16,489 nt of DNA, taken from Kiloniellales bacterium. Its GTDB lineage: Bacteria > Pseudomonadota > Alphaproteobacteria > Kiloniellales > JAKSDN01. The DNA lies in NCBI GenBank assembly GCA_022360075.1, contig JAKSDN010000702.1, positions 1 through 16,489 of the forward strand, read 5' to 3'. The translations under genes and the position numbers were made by a program. This document shows positions 1 to 7,306 of this stretch, one piece after another. The stretch's first letter is position 1; the number at the start of each line of letters is the position of its first letter. The notes beneath the pieces were generated by a model, which saw only the letters and a program-made list of their open reading frames with translations, did no database searches and was not told the DNA's origin.

Positions 1-759
1 CAGGGGCGCGAGCGAAACCGGGTCGATCACCTCGGCTGCGATGCCGACCTCTTCCAGCGCCCGGCGGGCGCGCAGCGCCTCGACCACCATGTGGCTGATC
101 GCGACGATGGTCACGGCCTCGCCCTCGCTCAGGCGCCGCGCCCGGCCGAGTGGCAGCGCATAGGGCTCCTGCGGCACCAGCCCCTTGTTCCCGTAGAGCA
201 TGCGATGCTCCATGAAGATCACCGGATTGTCGTCGCGGATCGCGGCGATCATGCAGCCCTTGGCGTCGTGCGGCGTGGTCGGTGCTACGACCTTCAGGCC
301 CGGCACATGCATGAAGTAGGAGTGGAAGGCCTGGCTGTGCTGGGCGCCCTGGCCCCAGCTTCGGCCGATGATCCCACGCACGACCAGCGGCACCTGCGTG
401 GCGCCAGCCTGCATATAGCGGGTCTTGGCCGCCATATTGACGAGCTGGTTCATGCAGAGCATCAGGAAGTCCATGCGCTGATGCACATGGATCGGCCGCA
501 TGCCGGCCAGGGCGGCCCCAACCGCCATGCCGGTCATGGCGTCCTCCGAGAGCGGCGTGTCGAAATTGCGATCCGCGCCGAATTCCTCGTGCAGCCCCGC
601 CGTCGTGCCGTACATGCCCTTCGGGTCGTCCACGCCCAGACCGAAGACGAAAACCGAGGGATCGCGCGCCATCTCCTGGCGCGTCGCCTCGTAGAGCGCC
701 TCGGCGTAGGTCAGCGACCGCCCGGCGCCGTCACCGCCACCGTTGTCAGCGATAGACAT
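1..759 (-). CDS. ThDP-dependent 2-oxoacid dehydrogenase E1, beta subunit (3' part missing)
   Basis: This is the beta subunit of an alpha2beta2 E1-type decarboxylase (pyruvate, branched-chain or acetoin dehydrogenase family), which supplies part of the ThDP site and the dimer interface. The frame is open from the ATG at 759 to the window edge: 253 codons of a family that usually has about 325, so the C-terminal lobe is outside. Visible hallmarks are FDTPLSEDAMTG (residues 66-77, with the conserved Glu72), the AQHSQ histidine motif (139-143), VPGLKVVAPTTPHDAKG (152-168) and DDNPVIFMEH (176-185). The ATG lies inside the last codons of the alpha gene (14-nt overlap), so the two are probably translationally coupled. 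The segment after residue 88 (HVHQRMDFLMLCMNQ) differs from the usual E1-beta sequence at that place, which points to a specialised subfamily. The substrate is unknown. An E2/E3 partner may lie to the left, out of view. Confidence 0.88.
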   Translation of the reverse strand, partial: MSIADNGGGDGAGRSLTYAEALYEATRQEMARDPSVFVFGLGVDDPKGMYGTTAGLHEEFGADRNFDTPLSEDAMTGMAVGAALAGMRPIHVHQRMDFLMLCMNQLVNMAAKTRYMQAGATQVPLVVRGIIGRSWGQGAQHSQAFHSYFMHVPGLKVVAPTTPHDAKGCMIAAIRDDNPVIFMEHRMLYGNKGLVPQEPYALPLGRARRLSEGEAVTIVAISHMVVEALRARRALEEVGIAAEVIDPVSLAPL

Positions 760-1696
760 GGTCGAAGAGTTCCATGTCGCCAGGAAAGGGGCTCGCCTCG
801 GCAAAGGAGATCGCCGCGGCGATTTCCTCTTCGATAGTCGACTCCAGGCTTTGCCGCTCGGCCGGCTCCAGGAGCGCCCCGAGCCGCGCGACCTCGTCGC
901 GCGCGATCCAGTCGTCGAGCTCCCTGTCCGGCCGGTAGTCGAGATAGCGGTCCTCTCCGGGGCCGACGTGATCGCGCCAGCGATAGGTCGTGCATTCGAG
1001 GAACTGCGGCCCACCGCCCGCGCGGATCGCCGCCACGGCCGCGCGGGTCTTCTCGTAGACCGCATCGGTCGGGCTGCCCTCGATCAGGCTCGCCGGCATG
1101 CCGTAGGACTCCGCCCGCGCGCAAAGATCGGGCGTCGGCTGCCGATCGGTGATCCGGCTGTAGATCGCATAGAAGTTGTTCTCGCAGACGAAGAGCAGCG
1201 GCAGTCGCTTCAAAGCGGCGAAATTCATGCTCTCGTGGAAGACGCCTTCCTCCACCGCCCCGTCGCCGAAGACAACCGCGACGACGCTGTCGCGGCCCTG
1301 CATCCTCATCGCCAGGGCATAGCCGACGGCCTGGGGTATCGTCGTGGCGACGATGGCCGAGGTGCCCATCATGTTGGCGGCGGTGTCGACCAGGTGCATC
1401 GATCCGGCCTTGCCCCGGGCGCAGCCGTCCTGCTTGCCGTAGAGCTCTGCCATCATGGCCTTCAGATCACCGCCCTTCGCCAGATAGAGCGCGTGCCCGC
1501 GATAAGTGCCGAACAGCACATCGCGCGCTTCGAGCGCCTCGCAAAGGCCGACGGCGACCGACTCCTGACCGATCGAGAGGTGGACCGGGCTCTTGATCTT
1601 GTCGGAGGGGTAGATCCGGACGATCTCCTCTTCGACCCGCCGAATCCGATAGAGCGAGCGGTAAAACCGTGTCAGCAAAGTTCCATCGGCTGGCAT
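746..1696 (-). CDS. ThDP-dependent 2-oxoacid dehydrogenase E1, alpha subunit
   Basis: This is the E1 alpha subunit that binds the ThDP pyrophosphate through Mg2+. From the chosen ATG (316 aa) one sees the N-terminal helix typical of the family (RFYRSLYRIRRVEEEI), YRGHALYLAKGGD (65-77), GKAGSMH (95-101), and the ThDP motif starting GDGAVEEG (144-151) and ending with ENN (172-174). The open frame continues to a GTG at 1750 (334 aa), but no Shine-Dalgarno sequence lies at a good distance from it. The ATG at 1696 has GGGGACGAGG upstream and matches the usual family N-terminus, so I prefer it. The stop overlaps the beta-subunit start. The family normally feeds an acyl group to a lipoyl E2, but E1 homologues also occur in glycan clusters without E2, where they may catalyse ThDP chemistry on sugars. 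Which applies here cannot be decided from the window. Confidence 0.9.
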   Translation of the reverse strand: MPADGTLLTRFYRSLYRIRRVEEEIVRIYPSDKIKSPVHLSIGQESVAVGLCEALEARDVLFGTYRGHALYLAKGGDLKAMMAELYGKQDGCARGKAGSMHLVDTAANMMGTSAIVATTIPQAVGYALAMRMQGRDSVVAVVFGDGAVEEGVFHESMNFAALKRLPLLFVCENNFYAIYSRITDRQPTPDLCARAESYGMPASLIEGSPTDAVYEKTRAAVAAIRAGGGPQFLECTTYRWRDHVGPGEDRYLDYRPDRELDDWIARDEVARLGALLEPAERQSLESTIEEEIAAAISFAEASPFPGDMELFDHVYR

Positions 1697-1831
1697 AGAC
1701 CGGATGACCTCGTCCCCGCCCAAAGTTGCTTGCCCAGAAGTCGATGTCACGAGCCGGAGCCGCCGTCGCGGCTCCCCGAAGCGCCGCCAAACTAGTCTCG
1801 TCCAACGGGGATCACAACCGCCTCGCCGACC

Positions 1832-1847
1832 GCCGGTTGCAGCCGGC
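1832..1847. repeat. Inverted repeat GCCGG-N6-CCGGC
   Basis: A perfect 5-bp inverted repeat with a 6-nt centre (TTGCAG) lies just upstream of the candidate promoter at 1850. It could be an operator half-site pair, but short GC-rich inverted repeats are common by chance at this base composition. Confidence 0.25.
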
Positions 1848-1849
1848 TA

Positions 1850-1878
1850 TTGACCGGACTCCTGGGCTTTCGTAAAGA
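1850..1878 (+). promoter_or_regulatory. Candidate sigma70-like promoter for the kinase/exporter unit
   Basis: TTGACC at 1850-1855 matches a -35 box at five of six positions. After a 17-bp spacer TAAAGA (1873-1878) could be a weak -10 box (three of six). Transcription would begin near 1885, leaving a leader of about 125 nt before the kinase GTG, and that leader contains two adjacent hairpins. The -10 match is poor, so this is a tentative call. Confidence 0.25.
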
Positions 1879-1884
1879 CGGGAG
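1859..1884. repeat. Imperfect hairpin over the promoter region
   Basis: The arms CTCCTG and CGGGAG pair over six positions with one G-T wobble, then an internal loop, then CTTT/AAAG around a CGT loop. It overlaps the proposed -10 box, so it could be a protein-binding dyad rather than an RNA structure. Confidence 0.3.
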
Positions 1885-1896
1885 CGGGCCCGGGCA

Positions 1897-1934
1897 GGCG
1901 GCTTCGCCGCCCCGAGAGGTGGACGGCCTCTCGG
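1897..1934 (+). repeat. Two abutting perfect hairpins in the kinase leader
   Basis: GGCGGC-TTC-GCCGCC (1897-1911) is followed directly by CCGAGAGG-TGGACGG-CCTCTCGG (1912-1934). The stems are perfect at 6 and 8 bp and no base separates them. No T-run follows, so they are not a classical intrinsic terminator. They may form a structured 5' leader or bind a regulator. Confidence 0.5.
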
Positions 1935-2009
1935 AAATCGCCCGGTTCGGTACCGCTGGCGGTGGCTTAGGGTGCCATCCTGTTCCTTAGGCCGAAGGTA
2001 GGCTCTTAG

Positions 2010-3014
2010 GTGATCATAACCGCGACACCCTACCGGATCTCGTTCTTCGGCGGCGGGACCGACTATCGCGCCTGGTACGAACAGCACGGCGGCGCCGTGC
2101 TGTCGACCACGATCAACCGCTATTGCTACCTCCAGTGCCGCTATCTCCCGCCCTTTTTCGATCACAAGCATCGTATCGTCTGGTCGCGGATCGAGACACC
2201 GAACGATTCCAACGAGATAGAGCATCCGGCCGTACGTGAGGCGATCAACTATCTCGGCATCTCGGAAGGCCTGGAGATCCATCATTTCGGCGATCTGCCG
2301 GCGCGCGCCGGTCTCGGCTCCAGCTCATCCTTCTCGGTCGGACTGCTGCACGCGCTGCACAGCCTGCGCGGGGCCCTGGTCAACAAGGAGACCCTGGCGC
2401 GCCAGGCGATCCACCTGGAGCAAGCCCTGATCAAGGAGGCTGTAGGGGTCCAGGATCAGATCGCCGCCGCCTACGGCGGTCTGAACCTGATCAAGATCCA
2501 ACGCAACGGGCTCTTCGACGTCCAGCCCATTCCGCTGACCGAGGAGCGGCTGAACGCGCTCGAAGCGCGCCTCCTGCTCGTCTACACCGGCATCTCGCGC
2601 AGCGCTTCGGACATCGCCAAGAAACAGATCGCCGCGGTGCCGAAGAAGACCGCGGTACTGAGCCGCATGCGCGAGATCGTGGACGAGGGCGCGGCGATCC
2701 TGGCCAAGGCGGATGCGCTGTCGGACTTCGGCCACCTGCTCCATGAGAGTTGGGAGCTCAAGCGCGAGATCACGCCGGAGATCACGACCAGCCTGGTCGA
2801 GGAGGTCTATGCGCGCAGCCGTGCCGCGGGGGCCTTGGGTGGCAAGCTATTGGGCGCCGGCGGCGGCGGCTTCATGCTTCTTTTCGTGGAGCCCGAGGAT
2901 CGCGAGGCCGTCGTCGACGCCTTGGAAGACCTGCTGGTCATTCCCTTTCGCACGGAACGCGCCGGCACGCGCATCGTCGCCTACGAACCGAACGGCTATG
3001 CCTTCGATCGATAG
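2010..3014 (+). CDS. GHMP-family sugar kinase, HddA-like
   Basis: This is a small-molecule kinase of the galactokinase/homoserine/mevalonate/phosphomevalonate superfamily, closest in style to D-glycero-D-manno-heptose 7-phosphate kinase (HddA), which phosphorylates C1 of the heptose on the way to GDP-heptose. The 334-residue length is normal for the family. Evidence is the N-terminal ATPYRISFFGGGTDY signature (5-19), the ATP-binding PARAGLGSSSS loop (97-107) and the C-terminal GAGGGGF motif (282-288). The start is GTG with a weak GAAGGT upstream; translation in this frame gives the expected N-terminus directly. It is first in the plus-strand unit, about 130 bp before the exporter genes. HddC, GmhA and GmhB partners are not in view, so the exact sugar substrate (heptose phosphate or, for example, fucose or another sugar) is not fixed. 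Confidence 0.85.
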   Translation: MIITATPYRISFFGGGTDYRAWYEQHGGAVLSTTINRYCYLQCRYLPPFFDHKHRIVWSRIETPNDSNEIEHPAVREAINYLGISEGLEIHHFGDLPARAGLGSSSSFSVGLLHALHSLRGALVNKETLARQAIHLEQALIKEAVGVQDQIAAAYGGLNLIKIQRNGLFDVQPIPLTEERLNALEARLLLVYTGISRSASDIAKKQIAAVPKKTAVLSRMREIVDEGAAILAKADALSDFGHLLHESWELKREITPEITTSLVEEVYARSRAAGALGGKLLGAGGGGFMLLFVEPEDREAVVDALEDLLVIPFRTERAGTRIVAYEPNGYAFDR

Positions 3015-3100
3015 CTTGCCTGCCAGTGCCGGGACCGGGCTGTCGGATCGGGGCGTGATGGAGTCGCTTTCCCTTCCGCTGCCCAGGGTGTTTCCAGCCG

Positions 3101-3128
3101 GGACCGCAGGATCGGAGAGCTGCGGTCC
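3101..3128 (+). repeat. Hairpin between kinase and permease genes
   Basis: GGACCGCA (3101-3108) and TGCGGTCC (3121-3128) form a perfect 8-bp stem with a 12-nt loop. The stem ends 17 nt before the permease ATG. No T-run follows, so a strong terminator is unlikely; partial attenuation, RNA processing or control of permease translation are possible. Confidence 0.45.
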
Positions 3129-3145
3129 GATAACCTCCTGACGAC

Positions 3146-3961
3146 ATGCTCAGCGCCCTCCTGCACATCAACAGCGCCGATATTCAAAAGGCGGCTGCCG
3201 ACATCAAGGGCGGCGCTGCGAACTATCACCTCTGGCACCTGCTGGCCTGGCAGGAGATCAAGCAGCGCTATCGCCGCTCCACACTCGGCCACCTCTGGCT
3301 GGCCGTCTCGATGATCGTCAGCCTGACGACCATGGGCGTGCTGGTGACCTACCTCTTCAACCACTCCTTCGAGCGCTTCATTCCCTATCTTTGCGCCAGT
3401 CTGGTTTTCTGGCAGTTCATGCAAGGGATCCTGAACGAAGGCTCGACCTGCCTGATCCAAGCCCAGACCTGGATCATGCAGATCGAACGCCCGCTCTTCA
3501 CCTATGTGATGCAGATGCTGTGGCGCAACGTCATCGCGCTCGGCCACAACGCGCTCGTCTTCGTCGCCGTGTCGATCCTGTTCACGCAGGTCCCCAACGC
3601 GAACATCCTCTGGGCCTTCGTGGCCTTCCCGCTGGCGCTGCTGGCGATCGGCTGGATGGGCCTGCTGGTGGCCATTCTGTCGGCCCGCTTCCGCGACATC
3701 CCGGTGATGCTGCAGAACGCCGTCGCGGTGCTGTTCTGGGTCACGCCCATCGTCTACTTCCCCGATCAGCTCGGCGACCGCCGCTTCATCGTCGACCTCA
3801 ATCCCTTCAGCCATATCCTGATCCTGTTCCGCGCGCCCTTCCTCGGCGAGGCGCCGTCGCCCGATAACTGGCTCTGGGTCGGCACCATCGCGGTGCTGGG
3901 CTGGGCCGGCACGCTGCTCGTCTTCGCGCGCTTCCGCTCGCGCGTCCCCTACTGGCTGTGA
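3146..3961 (+). CDS. wzm: ABC-2 type polysaccharide export permease (Wzm-like)
   Basis: This is the inner-membrane channel subunit of an ABC exporter that moves lipid-linked O-antigen, capsule or teichoic-acid-like chains across the cytoplasmic membrane. The 271 residues include the amphipathic N-terminal stretch WQEIKQRYRRSTLGHLWL (35-52) typical of Wzm/KpsM/TagG proteins. About six hydrophobic segments follow, near 50-71, 78-96, 119-146, 153-178, 187-205 and 242-262. The RFRDIP motif (181-186) and the PIVYF and LNPFSHIL segments are also family features. The ATG at 3146 has no strong Shine-Dalgarno sequence and is preceded by a hairpin. The TGA stop overlaps a GTG in the ATPase frame, so the two are tightly linked and probably form one complex. 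The symbol is by family resemblance; the exported polymer is unknown. Confidence 0.9.
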   Translation: MLSALLHINSADIQKAAADIKGGAANYHLWHLLAWQEIKQRYRRSTLGHLWLAVSMIVSLTTMGVLVTYLFNHSFERFIPYLCASLVFWQFMQGILNEGSTCLIQAQTWIMQIERPLFTYVMQMLWRNVIALGHNALVFVAVSILFTQVPNANILWAFVAFPLALLAIGWMGLLVAILSARFRDIPVMLQNAVAVLFWVTPIVYFPDQLGDRRFIVDLNPFSHILILFRAPFLGEAPSPDNWLWVGTIAVLGWAGTLLVFARFRSRVPYWL

Positions 3962-3981
3962 CCGGACGAGGCGCTCAGCCC

Positions 3982-4803
3982 ATGTACTACATCCGCGCCA
4001 AGGACCTGGTCATCGAGTTCCCGATCTACAGCAGCACCGGCCGGTCCCTGCGCCACTACCTCGTCATCGACCGTCTGCGCGCGCCGTCGCGCCAGCCCTC
4101 GCTCACCGAGAACATCGGCGGACGAATCATCTTCGACGGCCACGGGCGCCGGACGGTGCGGGCCATCGACGGCATCGATTTCGCCTTCGAGGAAGGCGAC
4201 CGGGTCGGCATTCTCGGCCACAACGGCGCCGGCAAGAGCACGCTGCTGAAGTGCATCGCCGGCATCCTCGAGCCGATCGCCGGCTCCGTCGAGCGGGAGG
4301 GTCGGGTCAGCCCGATGTTCAGCCTGAACGAGGGGATGGACCCCGACTCCACGGGCATCGAGAACATCGTCCTGCGTTGCCGGGTAATGGGGCTGGACAA
4401 GGCCGAGATCGACAAGGTCGTCGCGGACGTCAGCGAATTCTGCCGCCTGGGCGAATACCTCGACATGCCGATGCATACCTACTCGTCGGGCATGCTGGTA
4501 CGCCTGGCCTTCGGCATCGCCACCGCCTTGCCGCACGAGATCCTCGTGATGGACGAGATGATCGGCGCCGGCGACGCCGCCTTCGTCGAGCAGGCCCAGA
4601 AGCGCCTGGAAGTCTTCATCGACCGCGCCCGCATCGTCGTCCTCGCCTCTCACAGCGAGGCCATCATCCGCTACTGGTGCAATAAGGTGATGATCCTTAA
4701 CCACGGCGAGATCGCTTTCACCGGTAGCGTCGATGAAGGCCTGAGCAAGTACTACGAGATGGTCCACGGCGCTCCGCCGACCGAGGCTCCGGCGGCGGGC
4801 TGA
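3982..4803 (+). CDS. wzt: ABC exporter ATP-binding protein (Wzt-like)
   Basis: This is the nucleotide-binding subunit that powers the preceding permease. From the ATG at 3982 (273 aa) it has Walker A GHNGAGKST (79-87), signature YSSGM (167-171), Walker B ILVMDE (187-192) and the switch histidine in ASHSE (H224). The N-terminal 55 residues before the first core strand contain the IEFPIY segment seen in Wzt/KpsT-type ATPases. The start at 3982 is chosen because GACGAGG sits 10 nt upstream; a GTG at 3958 overlapping the permease stop would add eight residues. The protein ends soon after the ATPase core and lacks the C-terminal carbohydrate-binding domain that E. coli O9a-type Wzt uses to recognise capped chains. 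Export may therefore be coupled to synthesis without a terminal-cap check, or recognition may reside elsewhere. Confidence 0.92.
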   Translation: MYYIRAKDLVIEFPIYSSTGRSLRHYLVIDRLRAPSRQPSLTENIGGRIIFDGHGRRTVRAIDGIDFAFEEGDRVGILGHNGAGKSTLLKCIAGILEPIAGSVEREGRVSPMFSLNEGMDPDSTGIENIVLRCRVMGLDKAEIDKVVADVSEFCRLGEYLDMPMHTYSSGMLVRLAFGIATALPHEILVMDEMIGAGDAAFVEQAQKRLEVFIDRARIVVLASHSEAIIRYWCNKVMILNHGEIAFTGSVDEGLSKYYEMVHGAPPTEAPAAG

Positions 4804-4852
4804 ACCGACGGTATCACGCTCAAACCGCTCGACCGAGCGAGAGGAGACAAAG

Positions 4853-5332
4853 GTGACGGCGCTGATCCATGAGGAGGAAGTCAAGGGCAGCGGCGCGGCG
4901 GCCATCCTGGTGACGCCCGACGAGAAGATCCTGCTGCAGCTTCGCGACGACAAGCCCGGCATCTGGTTTCCGGGCCTCTGGGGCCTGTTCGGCGGCGCCA
5001 ACGAGCCTGGCGAGACGATGGAAGAGGCCCTCGGCCGGGAGCTTGAGGAGGAACTGGGCTTTCGGCCGCAAACGCTCGAGTACATGTGCAACCTGGTCTT
5101 CGACCTGGGCAGCTTCGAAGACGGCTATCGGCGGCGGGTGTTCTTCATAGCCCCGGTCACCGAAGCTCAGTGCAACACGAGCTTTCTGGGCGAAGGACGA
5201 GAGAAGCGCCTGTTCTCGGCCGAGGAGATCCAATCCTCGGGCCAATTCGCCGATATCGTGCCCTACGACGCCTTCGCCATCATGCTGTACCTGAAACGAG
5301 ACGTCGTCCGCGCCTGTCGGAACATCCCCTGA
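4853..5332 (+). CDS. Nudix hydrolase
   Basis: This is a 159-residue Nudix protein, a Mg2+-dependent pyrophosphatase for nucleoside diphosphates linked to another group. The Nudix box starts at GANEPGE and ends REEL-type as RELEEELGF (about residues 48-70). It fits G-x5-E-x7-R-E-U-x-E-E-x-G-U without deviation, so the enzyme should be active. The GTG start is supported by AGGAG (4842-4846) six nt upstream. In polysaccharide loci such enzymes often act on nucleotide sugars (as GDP-mannose mannosyl hydrolase does) and may trim or recycle activated sugars; the substrate here is not readable from sequence. It is the last gene of the kinase/exporter unit. Its stop is only 3 bp from the stop of the convergent TPR gene. 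Confidence 0.85.
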   Translation: MTALIHEEEVKGSGAAAILVTPDEKILLQLRDDKPGIWFPGLWGLFGGANEPGETMEEALGRELEEELGFRPQTLEYMCNLVFDLGSFEDGYRRRVFFIAPVTEAQCNTSFLGEGREKRLFSAEEIQSSGQFADIVPYDAFAIMLYLKRDVVRACRNIP

Positions 5333-5335
5333 TCG

Positions 5336-6976
5336 TCACGGCGAGGCCAGCCGGCCCGACCGCCCGATCGTGAAGCCCAGTCTGCCGAGCGCGGTCTCGC
5401 CGAGAGACGCGACGTTCGGGTCCAGCCGCAGCGCGAAGGCGCGCTGCTCTTCGGCATCCTCCTGCCGATCGACCCGGCGCAGGGCCTCGGCCAGGGCGAG
5501 CCGGTAGAGGCAGTTCGTCCGGTCGCCGTCGGCCGCCGCCTCCAGGTGAGCAAGCGCCCGCTCCGGGCGGCCCTCGGCGAGGGCGAGATGGCCGGCCAGG
5601 TATTGGGCGCGCGGGCTTGCCGGCGCCACAGCGATCCCTTGGCGCACGGCCGCGGCGGCGCCAGCCAGCTTCCAGCGTTGGAAGCAGGCTGCCTTCTCGA
5701 GCAGGGCGGCCCCCGAACGGCACGGCGTCCGGCGCTCGGCGGCACGGCCGCGCAGCAGGTAAGCCGAAGCGGCCACATAGCGCTGCCAGCGGCTGCGTCC
5801 AGGCGTCTCGAGTATCGTATGGCTGATCCCGTAAAGCGCGGCGGCGCTCTCCTCGCCGCGCGCGTGCAACCCCTCGTAGATCCGCCTGGCCGCGCCGTAA
5901 CACGCCGATTCGCGCAGCCTGTCGGCCGCCTCAATCGGGTCCTGCGACCAGGGCCTGTGGTCCGGGCCCGGACGGCCCTCGAGGAAGGCCCTGAAATGCC
6001 GCTCGATGACGTCGCGCTCGTCCTTCTCCCAAACCAGCCAGTGGCGATCGGCGCCGAAGGGGAGCTGATGGCCGATCTCCAGCCCCATGGAGCGCAGGGA
6101 GTTCGCCGTCACTCCGGTGGGCTCGTCGAACAGGTTGAAGGTGATCGAGCGGATCCGCTCGTTCAGCCACAGCATCATCATCGGGCCGTTGGAGTGAAGC
6201 AGGCTGAGATCGCTCAGCTCGTAGAGGGCGCCGCGCAAGGCGATGTTGAAGCTCGCCTCCGGCAGCACCGGCAGGCCTTCGATCGCTTCGGGCGGCGGCG
6301 ACAGGGCCCTGTCGGTATCCGGCACGATGACCGGATAGAAGCCCTCTTCGCGGACCAGGCGCGCGAAAGCGCCCCAGGCCTCGATGTTGCTGCGGCGCTC
6401 GGAGCGGTAGGGACTGTCGCGCAGCGTGATCGAGATGACCCGCCGGCCCTCGGCGTGCGCGGAAAGCCAGTCGCGGACATAGCCCAGCGCCGCAGCCGGC
6501 GGCCGCCAGGAGGCGGGAGGCTGACCGTTCAGGAAAGCGGCCACGGTATGGGCCCACTGATAGGCGTCCTCGACCGGCCGATCCACCGCGTAGCCTTCGG
6601 GAAACAGCGGCGCCGGCAGGCGCGAGACCAGCCGCCGCGCCTCAGCCCGGGAAGCCGCCACGGCGTAGCCGGCGACGGCCGGGTAGAGCTGCAAGGCGGG
6701 GATCAGCAGGTTGTGCAGGCGCCAGGCCTTGCCGTCCTCGCTCGTCGGCTCGCGGTCCCAGAAGCCCGATCCGTTGTCGGGGACGAAGACGACCTGCATG
6801 GCGGGGCAGCCGGCCCTCGCCCGCGCCAAGTCCGCCAAGGCCAAAAAGGTCAGGAAGTCGTAGCTCGTCGGCGAGACGCTGAGGTCGTAGACCGCATGGA
6901 ACATTCGGCTCGACAGCCGCGATGCTGGCCCATCGCCTGAGGAAGGCTCGACCGGGGCACTGGGATCTTTCGCCAT
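5336..6976 (-). CDS. Uncharacterised protein: transferase-like N-terminal region plus TPR repeats
   Basis: I do not recognise a named family. The N-terminal part begins with hydrophobic beta-alpha units (FHAVYDLSVSPTSYDFLTFL, then MQVVFVPD). A second alpha/beta segment contains VISITLRDSPYRSERRSN and GFYPVIVPDTD, which looks like the C-terminal half of a GT-B fold and could be a glycosyltransferase-like domain. The last 190 or so residues are helical repeats; the final stretch, from PRAQYLAGHLALAEGR to AFALRLDP, is clearly TPR. The start is uncertain. The frame is open to an ATG at 7114 (592 aa), but codons there look less biased and the peptide is not convincing. The ATG at 6976 gives 546 aa, and the conserved-looking part begins at the ATG at 6904. 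None has a good ribosome binding site. It is the only minus-strand gene between the two plus-strand units. A role in glycan assembly is inferred from location only. Confidence 0.7.
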   Translation of the reverse strand: MAKDPSAPVEPSSGDGPASRLSSRMFHAVYDLSVSPTSYDFLTFLALADLARARAGCPAMQVVFVPDNGSGFWDREPTSEDGKAWRLHNLLIPALQLYPAVAGYAVAASRAEARRLVSRLPAPLFPEGYAVDRPVEDAYQWAHTVAAFLNGQPPASWRPPAAALGYVRDWLSAHAEGRRVISITLRDSPYRSERRSNIEAWGAFARLVREEGFYPVIVPDTDRALSPPPEAIEGLPVLPEASFNIALRGALYELSDLSLLHSNGPMMMLWLNERIRSITFNLFDEPTGVTANSLRSMGLEIGHQLPFGADRHWLVWEKDERDVIERHFRAFLEGRPGPDHRPWSQDPIEAADRLRESACYGAARRIYEGLHARGEESAAALYGISHTILETPGRSRWQRYVAASAYLLRGRAAERRTPCRSGAALLEKAACFQRWKLAGAAAAVRQGIAVAPASPRAQYLAGHLALAEGRPERALAHLEAAADGDRTNCLYRLALAEALRRVDRQEDAEEQRAFALRLDPNVASLGETALGRLGFTIGRSGRLASP

Positions 6977-7232
6977 GGCGAGCGAGACTCGAGAGCTGTG
7001 CGTCACCTTGATACCGCGTGCCAACCCGATGAACGATACGATCGGAGATTTCAAGCGCCGATCGCCGCGGTCGATGCGCGTCGCAGACTCCCGAAAGATC
7101 GCCCAAGGTCCCATTCATTTCTGGAAATCAGTGTTTTAGGCCGAAAGTTCGAAAATCCGTCGAGACTCGCACGCCAAAAACGGCCCACGCGCTGTCGCGT
7201 CTTTCGGAGGCCACGAAGGCCGGCATCGGCCA

Positions 7233-7261
7233 TTGAGAATAAGCCCCAAGGAAGCTAAAAG
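7233..7261 (+). promoter_or_regulatory. Candidate sigma70-like promoter of the large operon
   Basis: TTGAGA (7233-7238) matches the -35 consensus at five of six positions. It is followed after exactly 17 bp by TAAAAG (7256-7261), matching the -10 consensus at four of six. Transcription would start near 7268, about 40 nt before the ATG at 7307. It lies in the AT-richer part of the intergenic region and has the right orientation for the ten downstream genes. Confidence 0.4.
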
Positions 7262-7281
7262 GAGGCGCTTTTCGCCGCCTT
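7259..7281 (+). repeat. Imperfect hairpin at the proposed transcription start
   Basis: AAGGAGGCG (7259-7267) can pair with CGCCGCCTT (7273-7281) with one A-G mismatch around a CTTTT loop. It overlaps the proposed -10 box and start point, so it could be an operator-like dyad. The AAGGAGG inside it is too far (over 40 nt) from the next start codon to be a ribosome binding site. Confidence 0.35.
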
Positions 7282-7306
7282 CAGAGCGCCTCAGCGGACA
7301 CCCTCC

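Larger units (their letters stand above)
1697..2009. other. Divergent intergenic control region
   Basis: This stretch of about 310 bp separates the minus-strand E1 pair from the plus-strand sugar kinase. Its right half holds a candidate forward promoter and a run of inverted repeats (listed separately). No convincing reverse promoter for the E1 genes was picked out by eye. The part from 1697 to 1750 may be coding if the E1 alpha gene starts at the GTG at 1750. No small gene with a good ribosome binding site was seen. Confidence 0.5.
6977..7306. other. Divergent intergenic control region
   Basis: About 330 bp separate the TPR gene from the ten-gene plus-strand unit. The region is visibly less GC-rich than its neighbours. 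It contains the forward promoter candidate at 7233-7261 and an imperfect hairpin at 7259-7281. Part of it (6977-7114) would be coding if the TPR gene starts at the upstream ATG. No reverse promoter was convincingly identified. Confidence 0.5.

Noticed and set aside
743..1795. Plus-strand open frame over the E1 alpha gene
   Set aside because: The minus-strand frame has all E1 alpha motifs; this one has none and is an antisense shadow.
3949..5091. Minus-strand open frame over the ABC ATPase and Nudix genes
   Set aside because: The plus-strand frames contain complete Walker and Nudix motifs; the antisense translation is compositionally biased and unrecognisable.
5546..6940. Plus-strand open frame of about 460 codons opposite the TPR gene
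   Set aside because: It is rich in Arg, Gly and Pro without motifs, whereas the minus strand shows TPR repeats and regular secondary-structure patterns.
7259..7265. AAGGAGG as a strong ribosome binding site, possibly of a hidden small gene
   Set aside because: No ATG, GTG or TTG lies at a suitable distance downstream, and it overlaps the proposed -10 box, so it is probably not in the transcript.
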